A DNA stretch of 64,000 bases from Ignavibacteriota bacterium (GTDB lineage: Bacteria; Bacteroidota; Ignavibacteria; Ignavibacteriales; Ignavibacteriaceae), in assembly GCA_013285425.1 (NCBI GenBank), contig CP053447.1, forward strand, positions 3,478,001 to 3,542,000. The letters are read 5' to 3'. Shown here piece by piece: positions 34,674-44,735 of the stretch (position 1 is the first letter of the stretch; every line of letters begins with the position of its first letter). The position numbers were made by a program, and so were the translations under genes. The notes under the pieces were generated by a model that ran no database searches, was not told the DNA's origin, and saw only the letters and a program-made list of their open reading frames with translations.

Positions 34674-35302
34674 AAAATATAATTCTTGTATTAGCACTAA
34701 TTACAGTTCCTTTTTTAACAATGGCTCAAAAGGAAAACGAAGTAAGAGCATCGATGGGAATTGATTTTATCAGTGTTCCTGAATTAAAAGATTATCTTGA
34801 AGCAAATTATACTGACAAGCTTAGTGATTTTAGTTCTGCTGTAAATTTCTCAGGTTCTTACGGCAGAAAGATTTCTGATAATTCACAACTTGAATTAGAA
34901 ATCGGATACTTGTTAAATTCTTACAATGGAAGTTCGCTTAGCGGCAATTACGATTTGAGCTATTCTTTAGTTATGCCCTCGTTGTTATATAATTTTGTAA
35001 TTGCAGACGAAGGATATAACTTTAAATTTGGAGGTGGTGCCGGTGTAAGGCTTTTATATATTACAGAAAAACTTCCAGCAGATCCTAATAATTATGATTA
35101 CTCATCATTGGGGTTTGGATTTCTGTTAAGAGCTGCAGGAAATACCGCTATCGCAAAGGATGTTTATGCACATATTGCTGCTGATATACGATATGATTCA
35201 CTTGGTGAGCCAGACAGTAACGCTTCCGCAAATAAAGTTGAGAGTGTAAATTTTAGTTCATTGTCGTTTGGTGTCAGGCTTGGAATTTCTTATCAGTTTT
35301 AA
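34670..35302 (+). CDS. outer-membrane beta-barrel protein
   Basis: This 210-residue protein has a signal peptide ending TMAQKE, followed by alternating strands such as NFSGSYGRKI and FGVRLGISYQF. The final aromatic residue is typical of outer-membrane barrels. It starts four bases before the end of the flippase-like gene, so translation is coupled. No specific function can be read. Confidence 0.7.
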   Translation: MKNIILVLALITVPFLTMAQKENEVRASMGIDFISVPELKDYLEANYTDKLSDFSSAVNFSGSYGRKISDNSQLELEIGYLLNSYNGSSLSGNYDLSYSLVMPSLLYNFVIADEGYNFKFGGGAGVRLLYITEKLPADPNNYDYSSLGFGFLLRAAGNTAIAKDVYAHIAADIRYDSLGEPDSNASANKVESVNFSSLSFGVRLGISYQF

Positions 35303-35311
35303 GGAGGTTGT

Positions 35312-36160
35312 TTGAGTATTATTGATGCAATTATTTTGGGCATAATTCAGGGACTTACTGAATTTCTTCCGATAAGCAGTACCGGTCATTTGACTCTTGC
35401 AGGAAAATTTATGGGCTTAATTTCTGAAGAGCATCCGGAACAATGGACATCTTTTATTGCTGTTATTCAACTCGGAACTATGGTTTCAATTCTGGTTTAT
35501 TTCTGGAAAGATCTGTGGACGATTTTTCTTGAATTCATACAAAATAATCTGCTAAAAAGAGTTAAATATTCGGAGCAGACTCTTAATTCAAAACTTGGCT
35601 GGATGATAATTATCGGAACGGTTCCAATTGTTGTAATTGGATTATTATTTAAAGATGCAATTGAAGGAGCATTAACAAAAAACCTGTATGTAATTGGCGG
35701 AAGTCTGATTGTACTGGCAGTAATACTGGCAGCAGCAGAAAAAACCGCCGGATTTAAAAAAGATATGAAGGATATTACTTTATTTGATTCTATTATGATT
35801 GGCATTGCACAGGCAGTAGCATTGATACCGGGTTCCTCGCGGTCAGGAACAACAATAACAGGAGGTTTGTTTTTAGGTTTAAAACGGGATGTTGCCGCAA
35901 GATTTTCATTTCTTCTGAGTGTGCCTGCCGTGCTTGCAAGCGGCTTGCTTCAATTAAAAGAATCTTTGGCATTTATTAATTTTGATATAGCTATTAATCT
36001 TATAATTGCCACATTGATTTCTGGTATCAGTGGTTATCTTGCAATAGATTTTTTACTTAAGTATTTGAAAAAGAATACAACTTTTGTTTTTATTTTCTAT
36101 CGGATAGCTCTTGGTGTGTTAATTTTAATTTTACTTTATTCAAATATTATAAAACCATAA
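35312..36160 (+). CDS. uppP: undecaprenyl-diphosphate phosphatase
   Basis: This 282-residue membrane protein starts at TTG 35312, which is preceded by a strong AAGGAGGT site. It contains both BacA/UppP signatures, [16 protein letters not shown] near the N-terminus and [11 protein letters not shown] in the second half. It regenerates undecaprenyl phosphate for peptidoglycan and surface-polymer synthesis and can raise bacitracin tolerance. Complete. Confidence 0.96.
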   Translation: MSIIDAIILGIIQGLTEFLPISSTGHLTLAGKFMGLISEEHPEQWTSFIAVIQLGTMVSILVYFWKDLWTIFLEFIQNNLLKRVKYSEQTLNSKLGWMIIIGTVPIVVIGLLFKDAIEGALTKNLYVIGGSLIVLAVILAAAEKTAGFKKDMKDITLFDSIMIGIAQAVALIPGSSRSGTTITGGLFLGLKRDVAARFSFLLSVPAVLASGLLQLKESLAFINFDIAINLIIATLISGISGYLAIDFLLKYLKKNTTFVFIFYRIALGVLILILLYSNIIKP

Positions 36161-36170
36161 AGGAGGAAAA

Positions 36171-36740
36171 ATGAAAAAACTTTTTTTAACAGCGATTTTA
36201 TTTTCGCTTGTCTTTACTTCAAACATAATATCACAAAAAAAGGATAATGCAAAAATGTCAGATAGCATAACAGTAGCAGTAATTAAAACAAATATGGGAA
36301 CCATTGAGCTGGAATTATTTGAAAAGGCAGCTCCAAAGACCGTAGAAAACTTTGTCGGACTTGCAAAGAAGGGTTATTACAACGGTGTAATTTTTCATAG
36401 AGTTATTGATGGCTTTATGATTCAGGGCGGCGATCCGACCGGAACCGGAAGAGGCGGAGAAAGTATTTGGGGCAAAAAATTTAATGATGAATTTGTTGAT
36501 TCATTAAAACACGATAGCGAAGGTATTTTGTCAATGGCTAATGCTGGACCAAATACTAACGGAAGTCAGTTTTTTATTACACTGGTCCCGACCCCCTGGC
36601 TGGATAATCGTCATACTGTTTTTGGTAAAGTCATTCAAGGGATGGATGTAGTTAAAGCAATTGGTAAAGTTGAAAGGAATCCACAGGATAGACCATTAAA
36701 AGATGTTGTAATGGAAAGCGTAACAATAGAAAAAAGATAA
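36171..36740 (+). CDS. secreted cyclophilin-type peptidylprolyl isomerase
   Basis: This 189-residue protein has a short signal peptide ([18 protein letters not shown]). The cyclophilin core follows with [38 protein letters not shown] and [14 protein letters not shown]. It speeds proline isomerisation, here probably in the periplasm. A good AAGGAGG ribosome site precedes the ATG. An intrinsic terminator ends the unit shortly after. Confidence 0.94.
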   Translation: MKKLFLTAILFSLVFTSNIISQKKDNAKMSDSITVAVIKTNMGTIELELFEKAAPKTVENFVGLAKKGYYNGVIFHRVIDGFMIQGGDPTGTGRGGESIWGKKFNDEFVDSLKHDSEGILSMANAGPNTNGSQFFITLVPTPWLDNRHTVFGKVIQGMDVVKAIGKVERNPQDRPLKDVVMESVTIEKR

Positions 36741-36752
36741 TTAAAGAAAAAT

Positions 36753-36787
36753 AAGATGACATCCTTAAAAGATGTCATCTTTTTTAT
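36753..36787 (+). terminator. intrinsic terminator after the cyclophilin gene
   Basis: An 11-base perfect stem AAGATGACATC / GATGTCATCTT (36753-36763 with 36771-36781), a seven-base loop and a T run ending near 36786. The run stops six bases before the holA start, so holA must use its own signal or depend on read-through. Confidence 0.9.
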
Positions 36788-36792
36788 ATTCA

Positions 36793-37803
36793 ATGGCAAA
36801 AACCAAAGCTCAGGCAATTCAGGAAATACAAAAACAGTTAAAACAAAAAAAGATTTTACCTGTTTATTACTTATTTGGGGAAGATACATACAGCATTGAA
36901 ACTGCACATAAAGCTATTGAGGAGTATTTAAATCCTTTTATTGCTTCTGACTTCGATAAAGAAACTTATTACGGGGAAAAACAAACCTTTGCTAATATAA
37001 TCGGATTAGCCTCAACATTTCCTTTCGGTTCTGAAAAAAAACTTATTACTCTTAGACAAGCAGAAAAAGTAAAAGATAAAAAAGAACTGCTAACTTATCT
37101 AAAGACACCGGCAGACTTTTCTGTTATTATTCTATTACACGAAGGCTCTGTAAGTAATCTCGAATCAGAACCATATAAAACACTTTTTAATCAGGGCTAT
37201 CTTTTTGAAGCCAGAGAGTTAAAAGGAAATTCTTTAATAGAGTGGATAATTTTAATTGCTGAAAAGAACGGCAAAAAGATATCTTATGAAAACGCACAGC
37301 TGCTTATGGATATATCCGGTGAAAACAGAAGCTCGCTTGAAGCACAGCTCGAGAAAATAATTCTCTATATCGGTGAAAGCAAAGAAATAACGATCGAAAG
37401 TATAAGAGGACTTTCAACATCATTAAAACAATACACTATTTTCGATTTGCAGAATGCTTTGGCAAAGAGAAATAAAAATAATGCATTAAAGGTTGCATAT
37501 AATCTTTTAAAAAACGGTACTAGTCCAATACAAATAATTGGGATGCTTAATAAGTATTTTACAGGATTAGCAAGATTGACAGAACTTTATGACTTGAAAA
37601 CGAACGAATATCAGCTTGCAAGAATTCTGGGAACACATACATACTACTTACCTGAATATCGTGAAGCGAGAAAATTATATTCAAACAAACAACTTGCTGA
37701 TGTTTTTTCTGCATTGCTTAAAGCAGATATTTCTTCGAAAACTACATCAATTGATGATTATACACTAATTACGGTTTTAATTGCAGAAATAGTTAAGGAC
37801 TGA
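36793..37803 (+). CDS. holA: DNA polymerase III subunit delta
   Basis: The start is placed at ATG 36793 (MAKTKAQAIQEI), because earlier codons lie in the terminator. The protein has 336 residues. It shows the HolA layout: ILPVYYLFGEDTYSIETA, then GSEKKLITLRQAEKVKDK, FEARELKGNSLIEWI and a C-terminal collar helix region (QIIGMLNKYFTGLARLTEL). Delta opens the sliding clamp in the clamp loader. Low sequence conservation is normal for this family. Confidence 0.87.
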   Translation: MAKTKAQAIQEIQKQLKQKKILPVYYLFGEDTYSIETAHKAIEEYLNPFIASDFDKETYYGEKQTFANIIGLASTFPFGSEKKLITLRQAEKVKDKKELLTYLKTPADFSVIILLHEGSVSNLESEPYKTLFNQGYLFEARELKGNSLIEWIILIAEKNGKKISYENAQLLMDISGENRSSLEAQLEKIILYIGESKEITIESIRGLSTSLKQYTIFDLQNALAKRNKNNALKVAYNLLKNGTSPIQIIGMLNKYFTGLARLTELYDLKTNEYQLARILGTHTYYLPEYREARKLYSNKQLADVFSALLKADISSKTTSIDDYTLITVLIAEIVKD

Positions 37804-37898
37804 GAAAATCAGTTTAACATATAATAATTCAGGTCTTTTTAGTAATTTTCAAATAAAAATTGAAACAAAATTTATACTAACCAAGTAAAAGTTGTCTG

Positions 37899-38483
37899 GT
37901 GGAAAGAAATTTTAACGATTTATCCGATGAAGAGCTTATACTTGAATTTCAAAACAGCGGAAATGAAAAAGCATTTGAGATTCTGGTAAGCAGGTTTAAA
38001 AATCCGTTAATAAATTTTGTGTACAGATTTCTTGGTGATTATGATAATTGTGTGGATGTAGTGCAGGATACTTTTATAAAAGTTTACAGATATAAAGACA
38101 GCTATAGTTCTTTGGCAAAATTTTCAACCTGGATTTATACAATTGCAGGTAATCTTGCCCGTACTGAATATAAGCGTAAGCGAAGGAAAAATTTCTTTTC
38201 CATTAACAGTTATGGTGAAGAGCAAAAAACATTTGATATTCCTGATGAAGCTTATAGACCGGATATTCAGACTGATATGAAAATTAAAAGTGAAATTATT
38301 CAGAAAGCATTATTGAAAGTTAGAGATACTTATCGCGAAGCAGTGATTTTAAGAGATATACAGGAATTGTCTTATGAAGAAATAGCAGAAATTATGCAAA
38401 TTGAAATAGGAACTGTAAAATCACGGATTAATCGCGGCAGAGCAGAGCTGCAAAAATATCTTAAAGATATTTATAAGGATTGA
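37899..38483 (+). CDS. ECF-type RNA polymerase sigma factor
   Basis: This 194-residue protein starts at GTG 37899. Region 2 lies at 25-92 (NCVDVVQDTFIKVYRY, WIYTIAGNLARTEYKR) and region 4 at 133-187 (YREAVILRDIQELSYEEIAE, then GTVKSRINRGRAEL). The next gene is a single-pass membrane protein in the anti-sigma position, so the pair probably forms an envelope-signalled switch. The target regulon is unknown. Confidence 0.93.
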   Translation: MERNFNDLSDEELILEFQNSGNEKAFEILVSRFKNPLINFVYRFLGDYDNCVDVVQDTFIKVYRYKDSYSSLAKFSTWIYTIAGNLARTEYKRKRRKNFFSINSYGEEQKTFDIPDEAYRPDIQTDMKIKSEIIQKALLKVRDTYREAVILRDIQELSYEEIAEIMQIEIGTVKSRINRGRAELQKYLKDIYKD

Positions 38484-38488
38484 GTCAA

Positions 38489-39148
38489 ATGAGTGATGAA
38501 GATATAAATAAAAAGTTATTAGAAGATTTAAAAAATCTACCCGGTATTAATGCACCAAAAAACTTTGAAACAGAGTTATTAAGGAAGATTAATTCATCTG
38601 ATAAAACTCAGAAAAAAAGTTTTTGGAAAAATCTTTTGACTCCTCCAAAACTTGTACCGGCTGCAGTTGTTCTGGCTTCAGCAATTATTATTTTCTTTGT
38701 TGTTGATGGTAATCCAGAGGTTATGGAAGATCCATTGAGTATTGAACCGCGCTTAAGAGAGGATATTTATAGAGCTGAAACGATGGATGATATAATTCTT
38801 CAGAATGGGGCTGAAGAACTAACTAATGAAACCAAACCTGAACAAAAAACCATCAAGCAAGAATCAGTAAAAGAAAGGTTTAAGGATAAAACAGCTAAGG
38901 GTGAAGAGGAAAAGCCTGAGGGAGTGCTTGGTACCAATCGCGGTATAATTCCCGAAGTATCTTATAATGAAAAATCTACTGCTGACAGCAATCAATCTAA
39001 TGAAGTTCAAAAGCTGGAAGAAAATCAATTTCAGGTGCCGGTTAATGTAAGCTCACAGGAAATAAGCAAAAAAAAACTTAAATTTTATGCAGCGAAGTTT
39101 ATCCACACAGGAAAGACAAGAAGTTCAACAGCTGAAAATGAAAACTGA
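38489..39148 (+). CDS. probable membrane anti-sigma factor
   Basis: The start is placed at ATG 38489, although a TTG at 38480 overlapping the sigma stop is possible. In the numbering from that TTG (222 residues) an N-terminal cytoplasmic part binds in the anti-sigma position, one membrane helix lies at about 57-75 (KLVPAAVVLASAIIIFF), and a charged extracytoplasmic part follows. No zinc motif (HxxxCxxC) is seen. An A9 run at 39068-39076 may be off by one base. Losing one A replaces the odd tail (KLKFYAAKF) with QERQEVQQLKMK and moves the stop to 39197. Function is inferred from gene order. Confidence 0.65.
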   Translation: MSDEDINKKLLEDLKNLPGINAPKNFETELLRKINSSDKTQKKSFWKNLLTPPKLVPAAVVLASAIIIFFVVDGNPEVMEDPLSIEPRLREDIYRAETMDDIILQNGAEELTNETKPEQKTIKQESVKERFKDKTAKGEEEKPEGVLGTNRGIIPEVSYNEKSTADSNQSNEVQKLEENQFQVPVNVSSQEISKKKLKFYAAKFIHTGKTRSSTAENEN

Positions 39149-39275
39149 GAGTCAAAAATCTGCTGATAACGAACAAAAATCAGAGAAAACACCTTAAAAC
39201 ATTTATTGGATAATTTAGCTTAAACACATATATTTACAGCCACGATTTTTGAAAAACCAAATAATTAGGAATGAT

Positions 39276-39524
39276 ATGAAACCAGGAATTCACCCTGAAT
39301 ATAAACCAGTTGTATTTCAAGATGCATCTTGTGATTTTGCAATTTTGACCAGATCAACGATTAAAACAAATGATACGATTGAATGGACTGATGGTAAGAC
39401 TTATCCGTTAGTAAAGTTGGATATATCAAGCGGTTCACATCCGTTTTTTACAGGCAAGCAGAAACTGCTTGATACTGCTGGTAGAGTTGAGAAGTTCAAT
39501 AAAAAATACAGCAAAAAGAAATAA
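39276..39524 (+). CDS. rpmE2: 50S ribosomal protein L31, type B
   Basis: The start is placed at ATG 39276 ([16 protein letters not shown]). The protein has 82 residues and lacks the CxxC zinc pair, so it is the longer non-zinc type B form, with the usual [17 protein letters not shown] and a basic tail. L31 sits at the central protuberance of the 50S subunit. An intrinsic terminator follows the stop. Confidence 0.93.
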   Translation: MKPGIHPEYKPVVFQDASCDFAILTRSTIKTNDTIEWTDGKTYPLVKLDISSGSHPFFTGKQKLLDTAGRVEKFNKKYSKKK

Positions 39525-39544
39525 TAGTTTTTTGAGGTGTGATA

Positions 39545-39568
39545 AACCCCGAACATTCGGGGTTTTTT
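39545..39568 (+). terminator. intrinsic terminator after rpmE
   Basis: AACCCCGAA (39545-39553) pairs with TTCGGGGTT (39556-39564), effectively a four-base loop, followed by a T run to 39568. It is about 20 bases after the L31 stop. Confidence 0.88.
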
Positions 39569-39569
39569 A

Positions 39570-40248
39570 TTTTAATGGTTTATCCGGTTTAGGATATTCT
39601 GTTCTTTGTTTGGCAATTGACTCAAGCGGATATATTTGGGCAGGTGCAGATATGAACGGAGTGTATAGAACAGCAGGAAGAACAGTACCTGTCGAACTCT
39701 CATCTTTTTCCACAAAAGTAAACGGTAATAATGTTTTGCTTACCTGGGTTACTGCCTCAGAGATAAATAATCTGGGATTTCACATCGAAAGACAAGATAC
39801 GAAAAATGAGGAATGGAAAAACATCGGTTTTGTAAATGGAAGCGGAGCATCAACAGAACTGCAATCATATTCTTATGTAGATGAAAATCTTTCTGCAGGT
39901 AAATATCAATACATACTAAAACAAATAGATTAGGATGGAACGTTTGAATACTCAAATACAATTGAAGTTGAAATAAGTATTCCAACAAGATTTTCTTTAA
40001 ATCAAAATTTCCCGAATCACTTTAATCCTGTAACCAGTATTCAGTATGCAATTGCCAACAAACAATTTGTAACATTAAAAGTTTATGATATTCTTGGCAA
40101 AGAAATAACAACTCTTGTAAATGAAAACAAAGAAGCAGGTAATTACAGTGTTGATTTTAATGCAGCAGAATTACCAAGCGGAGTTTATATCTACCAATTA
40201 TCAACGGCTGATTTTACCCAAATAAAGAAAATGATATTGACAAAATAA
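39570..40248 (+). pseudogene. fragment of a type IX-secreted protein with C-terminal sorting domain
   Basis: One frame runs from just after the rpmE terminator to TAA at 40248, with a single TAG at 39931-39933 (after YILKQID; it resumes DGTFEYSNTIEVE). The start looks like the last blade of a secreted beta-propeller (DSSGYIWAGADMNGVYRTAG). A fibronectin-like module follows (VPVELSSFSTKVNGNNVLLT), then a sorting domain NFPNHFNPVTSIQYAI and GVYIYQLSTADF. The sorting motif has His where Pro is normal. With no start, no signal peptide and an internal stop, it is a relic. Confidence 0.85.
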
Positions 40249-40340
40249 TATTCTACATCACAAGTTTTACAAATTCGTCTTTTTTATTTCTATATTTTGG
40301 ATAAGATTTTATTTGATTACTCTGATATCAAAATTCAATT

Positions 40341-41414
40341 ATGAAAAACAACCTTAAAAAAATTATTATCTCAGCAGTTATTCTGGTTTTGCTTTTAATA
40401 ATCCTGCTGCCAAAACTTCTTTCCTCATCTTCAGTAAAAAACAGCAATCTTGCAGGCAACAAACCGGATCAGATAATTTCTGTTAAGGCGTACATAATTA
40501 AACCCGAAACAGTTGATAATAAAGTTCTTACCACAGGAACAATTTTAGCAAATGAAGAAGTAGAGCTGAAGAGTGAAGTTGCAGGAAAGATCACAAAAAT
40601 TCTTTTCAGCGAAGGAAGCTATGTTAATAAAGGTGATCTTCTGGTTAAAATAAACGATGCGGATCTACAGGCTCAATTAAGAAGAGCAGAGTCAAAGGTT
40701 AAACTTGCTGAAGAAAAAGAATTCAGACAAAGACAATTACGTGATGGAAATCTGATAAGTCAGGAAGAATATGATAATACGGTAAGTGAACTTAATGTAA
40801 ACAAAGCAGATTATGATTTAATTAAAGCACAGATTGATAAAACAGAAATTCGCGCACCTTTTAGCGGCACTATAGGATTACGATCAGTTAGCGAGGGAAG
40901 TTATCTTACAACAGCCACTGTTATAGCTACTTTTCAAAATCTGAATATTATTAAGGTTGATTTTTCTATCCCTGAAAAATATTCAACATCAGTAAAAAAA
41001 GGAGATGAGTTAGATTTTAGGATAAGCGGTAGTGCAACTGTTTTTAAAGCAAAAATTTATGCAATAGAACCTAAGATTGATCCAGGAACAAGGACATTGA
41101 AAATAAGGGCAATATGCAATTCAAATTATTCTGAGTTGATTCCGGGAGCGTTTGCAAATGTTGAACTTAGTCTTAAAAAAATCAATGATGCAATCTTAGT
41201 TCCTTCTGTTGCAATTGTTCCCGAATTAAAAGGTCAGAAGGTATATCTATACAAAAATGGAGTAGTAGCTCAGCAAAATGTAGAAATTGGTATAAGAGAG
41301 GAAACCTCTATTCAGATCGTCTCAGGATTAAATGCCGGTGATACAGTAATAACTTCGGGGATACTTCAAATAAAACCTATGTCAAAAGTTACTATTTCTG
41401 AGTTCGTTAAATAA
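40341..41414 (+). CDS. RND efflux periplasmic adaptor (membrane-fusion protein)
   Basis: This 357-residue protein has an N-terminal membrane anchor (IIISAVILVLLLIILLPKLL), a lipoyl-like half motif (LKSEVAGKITKILFSEGSYV), a coiled-coil hairpin with NLISQEEYDNTVSELNVNKA, the second lipoyl half (AKTEIRAPFSGTIGLR-like sequence, here TEIRAPFSGTIGL), and a beta-barrel region. It links the inner-membrane pump encoded next door, 10 bases away, to an outer-membrane channel. No TolC gene is nearby. Confidence 0.93.
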   Translation: MKNNLKKIIISAVILVLLLIILLPKLLSSSSVKNSNLAGNKPDQIISVKAYIIKPETVDNKVLTTGTILANEEVELKSEVAGKITKILFSEGSYVNKGDLLVKINDADLQAQLRRAESKVKLAEEKEFRQRQLRDGNLISQEEYDNTVSELNVNKADYDLIKAQIDKTEIRAPFSGTIGLRSVSEGSYLTTATVIATFQNLNIIKVDFSIPEKYSTSVKKGDELDFRISGSATVFKAKIYAIEPKIDPGTRTLKIRAICNSNYSELIPGAFANVELSLKKINDAILVPSVAIVPELKGQKVYLYKNGVVAQQNVEIGIREETSIQIVSGLNAGDTVITSGILQIKPMSKVTISEFVK

Positions 41415-41424
41415 GAAGTTATAA

Positions 41425-44400
41425 ATGAGTCTTTCTTCAATAAGCATACAACGTCCTGTTCTCGCGATGGTTATGTCTATAATCATCATAGTATTTGGAG
41501 TCTTAGGTTATACCTATCTTGGAGTAAGAGAATTTCCCTCAGTTGATCCTCCAATAATCACGGTTTCAACCAATTATGTCGGAGCTAATGCTGATGTTAT
41601 TGAAAGCCAGATTACAGAACCATTGGAAGAATCAATAAATGGAATTGCCGGTATTAAATCATTAACATCTGCAAGCCGGGATGGAAGAAGCACAATTACT
41701 GTTGAATTTGATATTGATATTGATATGGAAGCAGCGGCAAATGATGTGCGTGATAGAGTATCAAGAGCCTTATTTAATCTTCCTCCTGATATTGATATGC
41801 CGATTGTATCAAAAGCGGATGCAGATGCAACTCCCATTGTGTTTCTTAATATCCAAAGCGATACCAGAAGTTTGCTTGAGCTGAGTGAAATTGCAAATAA
41901 TATTTTTAAAGAAAGACTGCAAACTATTAACGGAGTTGGTTCAGTTCAGATTTGGGGCGAAAGAAAATATGCAATGAGATTGTGGCTTGACCCAGCTAAA
42001 CTTGCGGCTTTCCGTCTTTCACCTGTTGATGTCAGAAATGCTTTGAACAGAGAAAACGTTGAACTACCCTCAGGCAGAATTGAAGGAGATAATACGGAGC
42101 TTTCTATCAGAACAATCGGAAGACTACAGACTGAAGTTGAATTTGATAATCTTATTATTAAAGAGGCTGGCGGAAATATAGTAAGAGTCAAAGATGTAGG
42201 GCACTCGCAGCTTGGTGCCGAGAATGAACGTACTATTTTGAAGCGCGACGGAATTCCGATGGTTGGTGTTGTGTTAATTTCACAGGCTGGTGCAAATAAT
42301 ATTGCAATTGCAGATGAATTTTATAAAAGACTTGAAGTAATAAAGAAAAGTCTGCCGCCTGATATTAAAACAGGTATCGGTTTTGATATTACAACCTTTA
42401 TCCGCAATTCAATTAAAGAAGTGGAAGAAACAATAATGCTTGCATTTTCTTTGGTTGTACTAATAATATTTTTGTTTTTACGTGATTGGAGAACTACTCT
42501 GATCCCGATACTTGTAATACCGATCTCATTAATCGGTACGTTTTTTATAATGTATATTGCCGATTTTTCAATCAATGTTTTAACATTACTTGGTATTGTT
42601 CTGGCAATCGGGATGGTTGTTGACGATGCGATTGTTGTTCTTGAGAACATCTATACCAAGATTGAAAACAAAATGGACCCTGTTGAAGCTGGAAGAAAAG
42701 GATCCGCAGAAATATTTTTTGCTGTAATATCAACCACCATTGCTCTATCTGCTGTATTTATGCCGGTTATCTTTTTGCAGGGCATTACAGGAAGATTATT
42801 CCGCGAATTTGGTATAGTTGTAGCCGGCTCGGTTATTATCTCCGCTTTTGTTGCCCTTACTTTAACTCCAATGTTAAGTACAAAAATTCTCAAACGCAGA
42901 GAGCATCACAATTGGTTTTACAATTTAACCGAACCATTTTTTGTTTCCTTCAATAATACTTATCAAAGACAACTTAAATATTTTATTGAACATAGATGGC
43001 TTGCATTTCCTGTTACATTTGCCGCGCTGGCATTGATTTATGTTATTTACTCAGTATTGCCAACAGAACTTGCACCGCTTGAAGACAGAGGAAGACTTAA
43101 TCTAAGTATAACAGCTCAGGAAGGCGCTACATTTGAATATATGGAGCGGTATATTGATGAGACAGTACAAGTCTTAAAGGACAAAGTACCTGAGAAGGAA
43201 GGCATAATCTCGATAACATCTCCCGGCTGGGGAGCTTCTTCAGTTAACTCCGGCTCTATAAACCTGATTTTAAAAGATGCAGGAAGCAGGGAAAGATCTC
43301 AGCAACAAATAGCTGATGATTTAACTCCGGTTGTAAGCAGTTTAAGCGGAGCCAGAACATTCATTACTCAACAGCAGACAATCGGCGGCAGACGAGCCGG
43401 GTTACCAATACAATTTGTTTTACAGGCACCAAATTTCGAAACATTACGAAAATTTTTACCTCTTTTTATTGAGGAAGCAAAAAAAACTGAAGCCTTTACT
43501 GTAGTTGAGACAAATCTTAAGTTTAATAAACCGGAACTTAAAATTTCGATTGACAGACAAAAAGCAAGAGCGCTTGGTGTTTCTACAATTGATATTGCTC
43601 AAACAATTCAATCAGCATTCAGCGGACAAAGATTTGGATATTTTATTAAAGATGGAAAGCAATATCAGGTGATTGGACAATTTTCCAGAGAGAACCGTGA
43701 TGCACCGATTGATCTGAAATCAACTTATGTAAAAAATAATAACGGAGAATTGATTCAGCTTGATAATGTTGTTTATGTAGATGAACAAAGCGCGCCGCCT
43801 CAGTTGTTCAGATTTAACCGCTATGTTTCTGCTACTGTTTCTGCTGGATTAGCTCCGGGTGTCTCACTGGGCGAAGGAATCGATATAATGTACAATGTTG
43901 CTGATAATGTACTTGATGAAAAATTTTCAACAGCGTTAGACGGAGTGTCAAAGGAATTTAAGGAAAGTTCAACCAGTCTTGTTTTTGCATTTTTGCTTGC
44001 TCTTGGATTGATATATTTAATACTTGCCGCACAGTTTGAGAGCTTCCGTGATCCGTTTATAATATTATTTACTGTTCCGCTTGCATTGTTAGGGGCATTG
44101 TTCTCGCTTTGGTATTTTAATCAGACACTAAATATCTTTAGCGAGATAGGAATTATCATGCTCATTGGTCTAGTTACAAAAAATGGAATTTTAATTGTTG
44201 AATTTGCAAATCAAAGAAAGGCATCCGGCTTAACAAAGAATGAAGCAGTTATAAATGCAGCTGCTGCCCGTTTAAGACCTATATTAATGACCAGTCTTTC
44301 AACAGTGCTAGGAATTTTACCAATTGCACTGGCAATTGGTGCTGGTTCTGAAAGCAGAGTTTCTATGGGTATTGCAGTAATTGGCGGACTGATACTTTCG

Positions 44401-44484
44401 ACATTTTTAACGCTGTTTATTATTCCTGCAATCTATTCCTTCTTCTCAAGAAAAACTGCTGCTGTAACAAACGTAACTGAATAA
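41425..44484 (+). CDS. RND multidrug efflux pump, AcrB/MexB-type inner-membrane permease
   Basis: This 1019-residue protein has twelve membrane helices in two halves. Motifs include ITEPLEESINGIAGIK, the fourth-helix Asp pair in GMVVDDAIVVLENI, FMPVIFLQGITGRLFREF and a C-terminal LIGLVTKNGILIVEFANQ. It pumps drugs or other compounds outward using the proton gradient. Substrates cannot be read. It forms an operon with the adaptor immediately upstream. Confidence 0.97.
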   Translation: MSLSSISIQRPVLAMVMSIIIIVFGVLGYTYLGVREFPSVDPPIITVSTNYVGANADVIESQITEPLEESINGIAGIKSLTSASRDGRSTITVEFDIDIDMEAAANDVRDRVSRALFNLPPDIDMPIVSKADADATPIVFLNIQSDTRSLLELSEIANNIFKERLQTINGVGSVQIWGERKYAMRLWLDPAKLAAFRLSPVDVRNALNRENVELPSGRIEGDNTELSIRTIGRLQTEVEFDNLIIKEAGGNIVRVKDVGHSQLGAENERTILKRDGIPMVGVVLISQAGANNIAIADEFYKRLEVIKKSLPPDIKTGIGFDITTFIRNSIKEVEETIMLAFSLVVLIIFLFLRDWRTTLIPILVIPISLIGTFFIMYIADFSINVLTLLGIVLAIGMVVDDAIVVLENIYTKIENKMDPVEAGRKGSAEIFFAVISTTIALSAVFMPVIFLQGITGRLFREFGIVVAGSVIISAFVALTLTPMLSTKILKRREHHNWFYNLTEPFFVSFNNTYQRQLKYFIEHRWLAFPVTFAALALIYVIYSVLPTELAPLEDRGRLNLSITAQEGATFEYMERYIDETVQVLKDKVPEKEGIISITSPGWGASSVNSGSINLILKDAGSRERSQQQIADDLTPVVSSLSGARTFITQQQTIGGRRAGLPIQFVLQAPNFETLRKFLPLFIEEAKKTEAFTVVETNLKFNKPELKISIDRQKARALGVSTIDIAQTIQSAFSGQRFGYFIKDGKQYQVIGQFSRENRDAPIDLKSTYVKNNNGELIQLDNVVYVDEQSAPPQLFRFNRYVSATVSAGLAPGVSLGEGIDIMYNVADNVLDEKFSTALDGVSKEFKESSTSLVFAFLLALGLIYLILAAQFESFRDPFIILFTVPLALLGALFSLWYFNQTLNIFSEIGIIMLIGLVTKNGILIVEFANQRKASGLTKNEAVINAAAARLRPILMTSLSTVLGILPIALAIGAGSESRVSMGIAVIGGLILSTFLTLFIIPAIYSFFSRKTAAVTNVTE

Positions 44485-44573
44485 TAGATTATAAAATTTA
44501 ATCGCATTTTGGTTATGCATTTACTGATATTTTCAGAATCATTTCTAAAATATTTTTTTAATGAGAACGCCGG

Positions 44574-44632
44574 GTGCTGAAAACTGTATTACTGTTTAAA
44601 GATCATTAGATTGAAAGCAGTACTTTCAGCAC
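44574..44632. repeat. imperfect inverted repeat after the efflux genes
   Basis: GTGCTGAAAACTG at 44574-44586 pairs with CAGTACTTTCAGCAC at 44618-44632, with two unpaired bases. It is in the 251-base gap before the GlmU-like gene and lacks a U run, so it is not a clear terminator. The rest of that gap shows no gene. Confidence 0.5.
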
Positions 44633-44735
44633 ATCAAAAAATTTTACCCAATAAGTCCGTTAGCCATATTTAAGTAAAGAATCTTTACTCAAAAAATGTT
44701 AAATTCCATTGTTAATTTCTTAAGGATTAAAAGCT

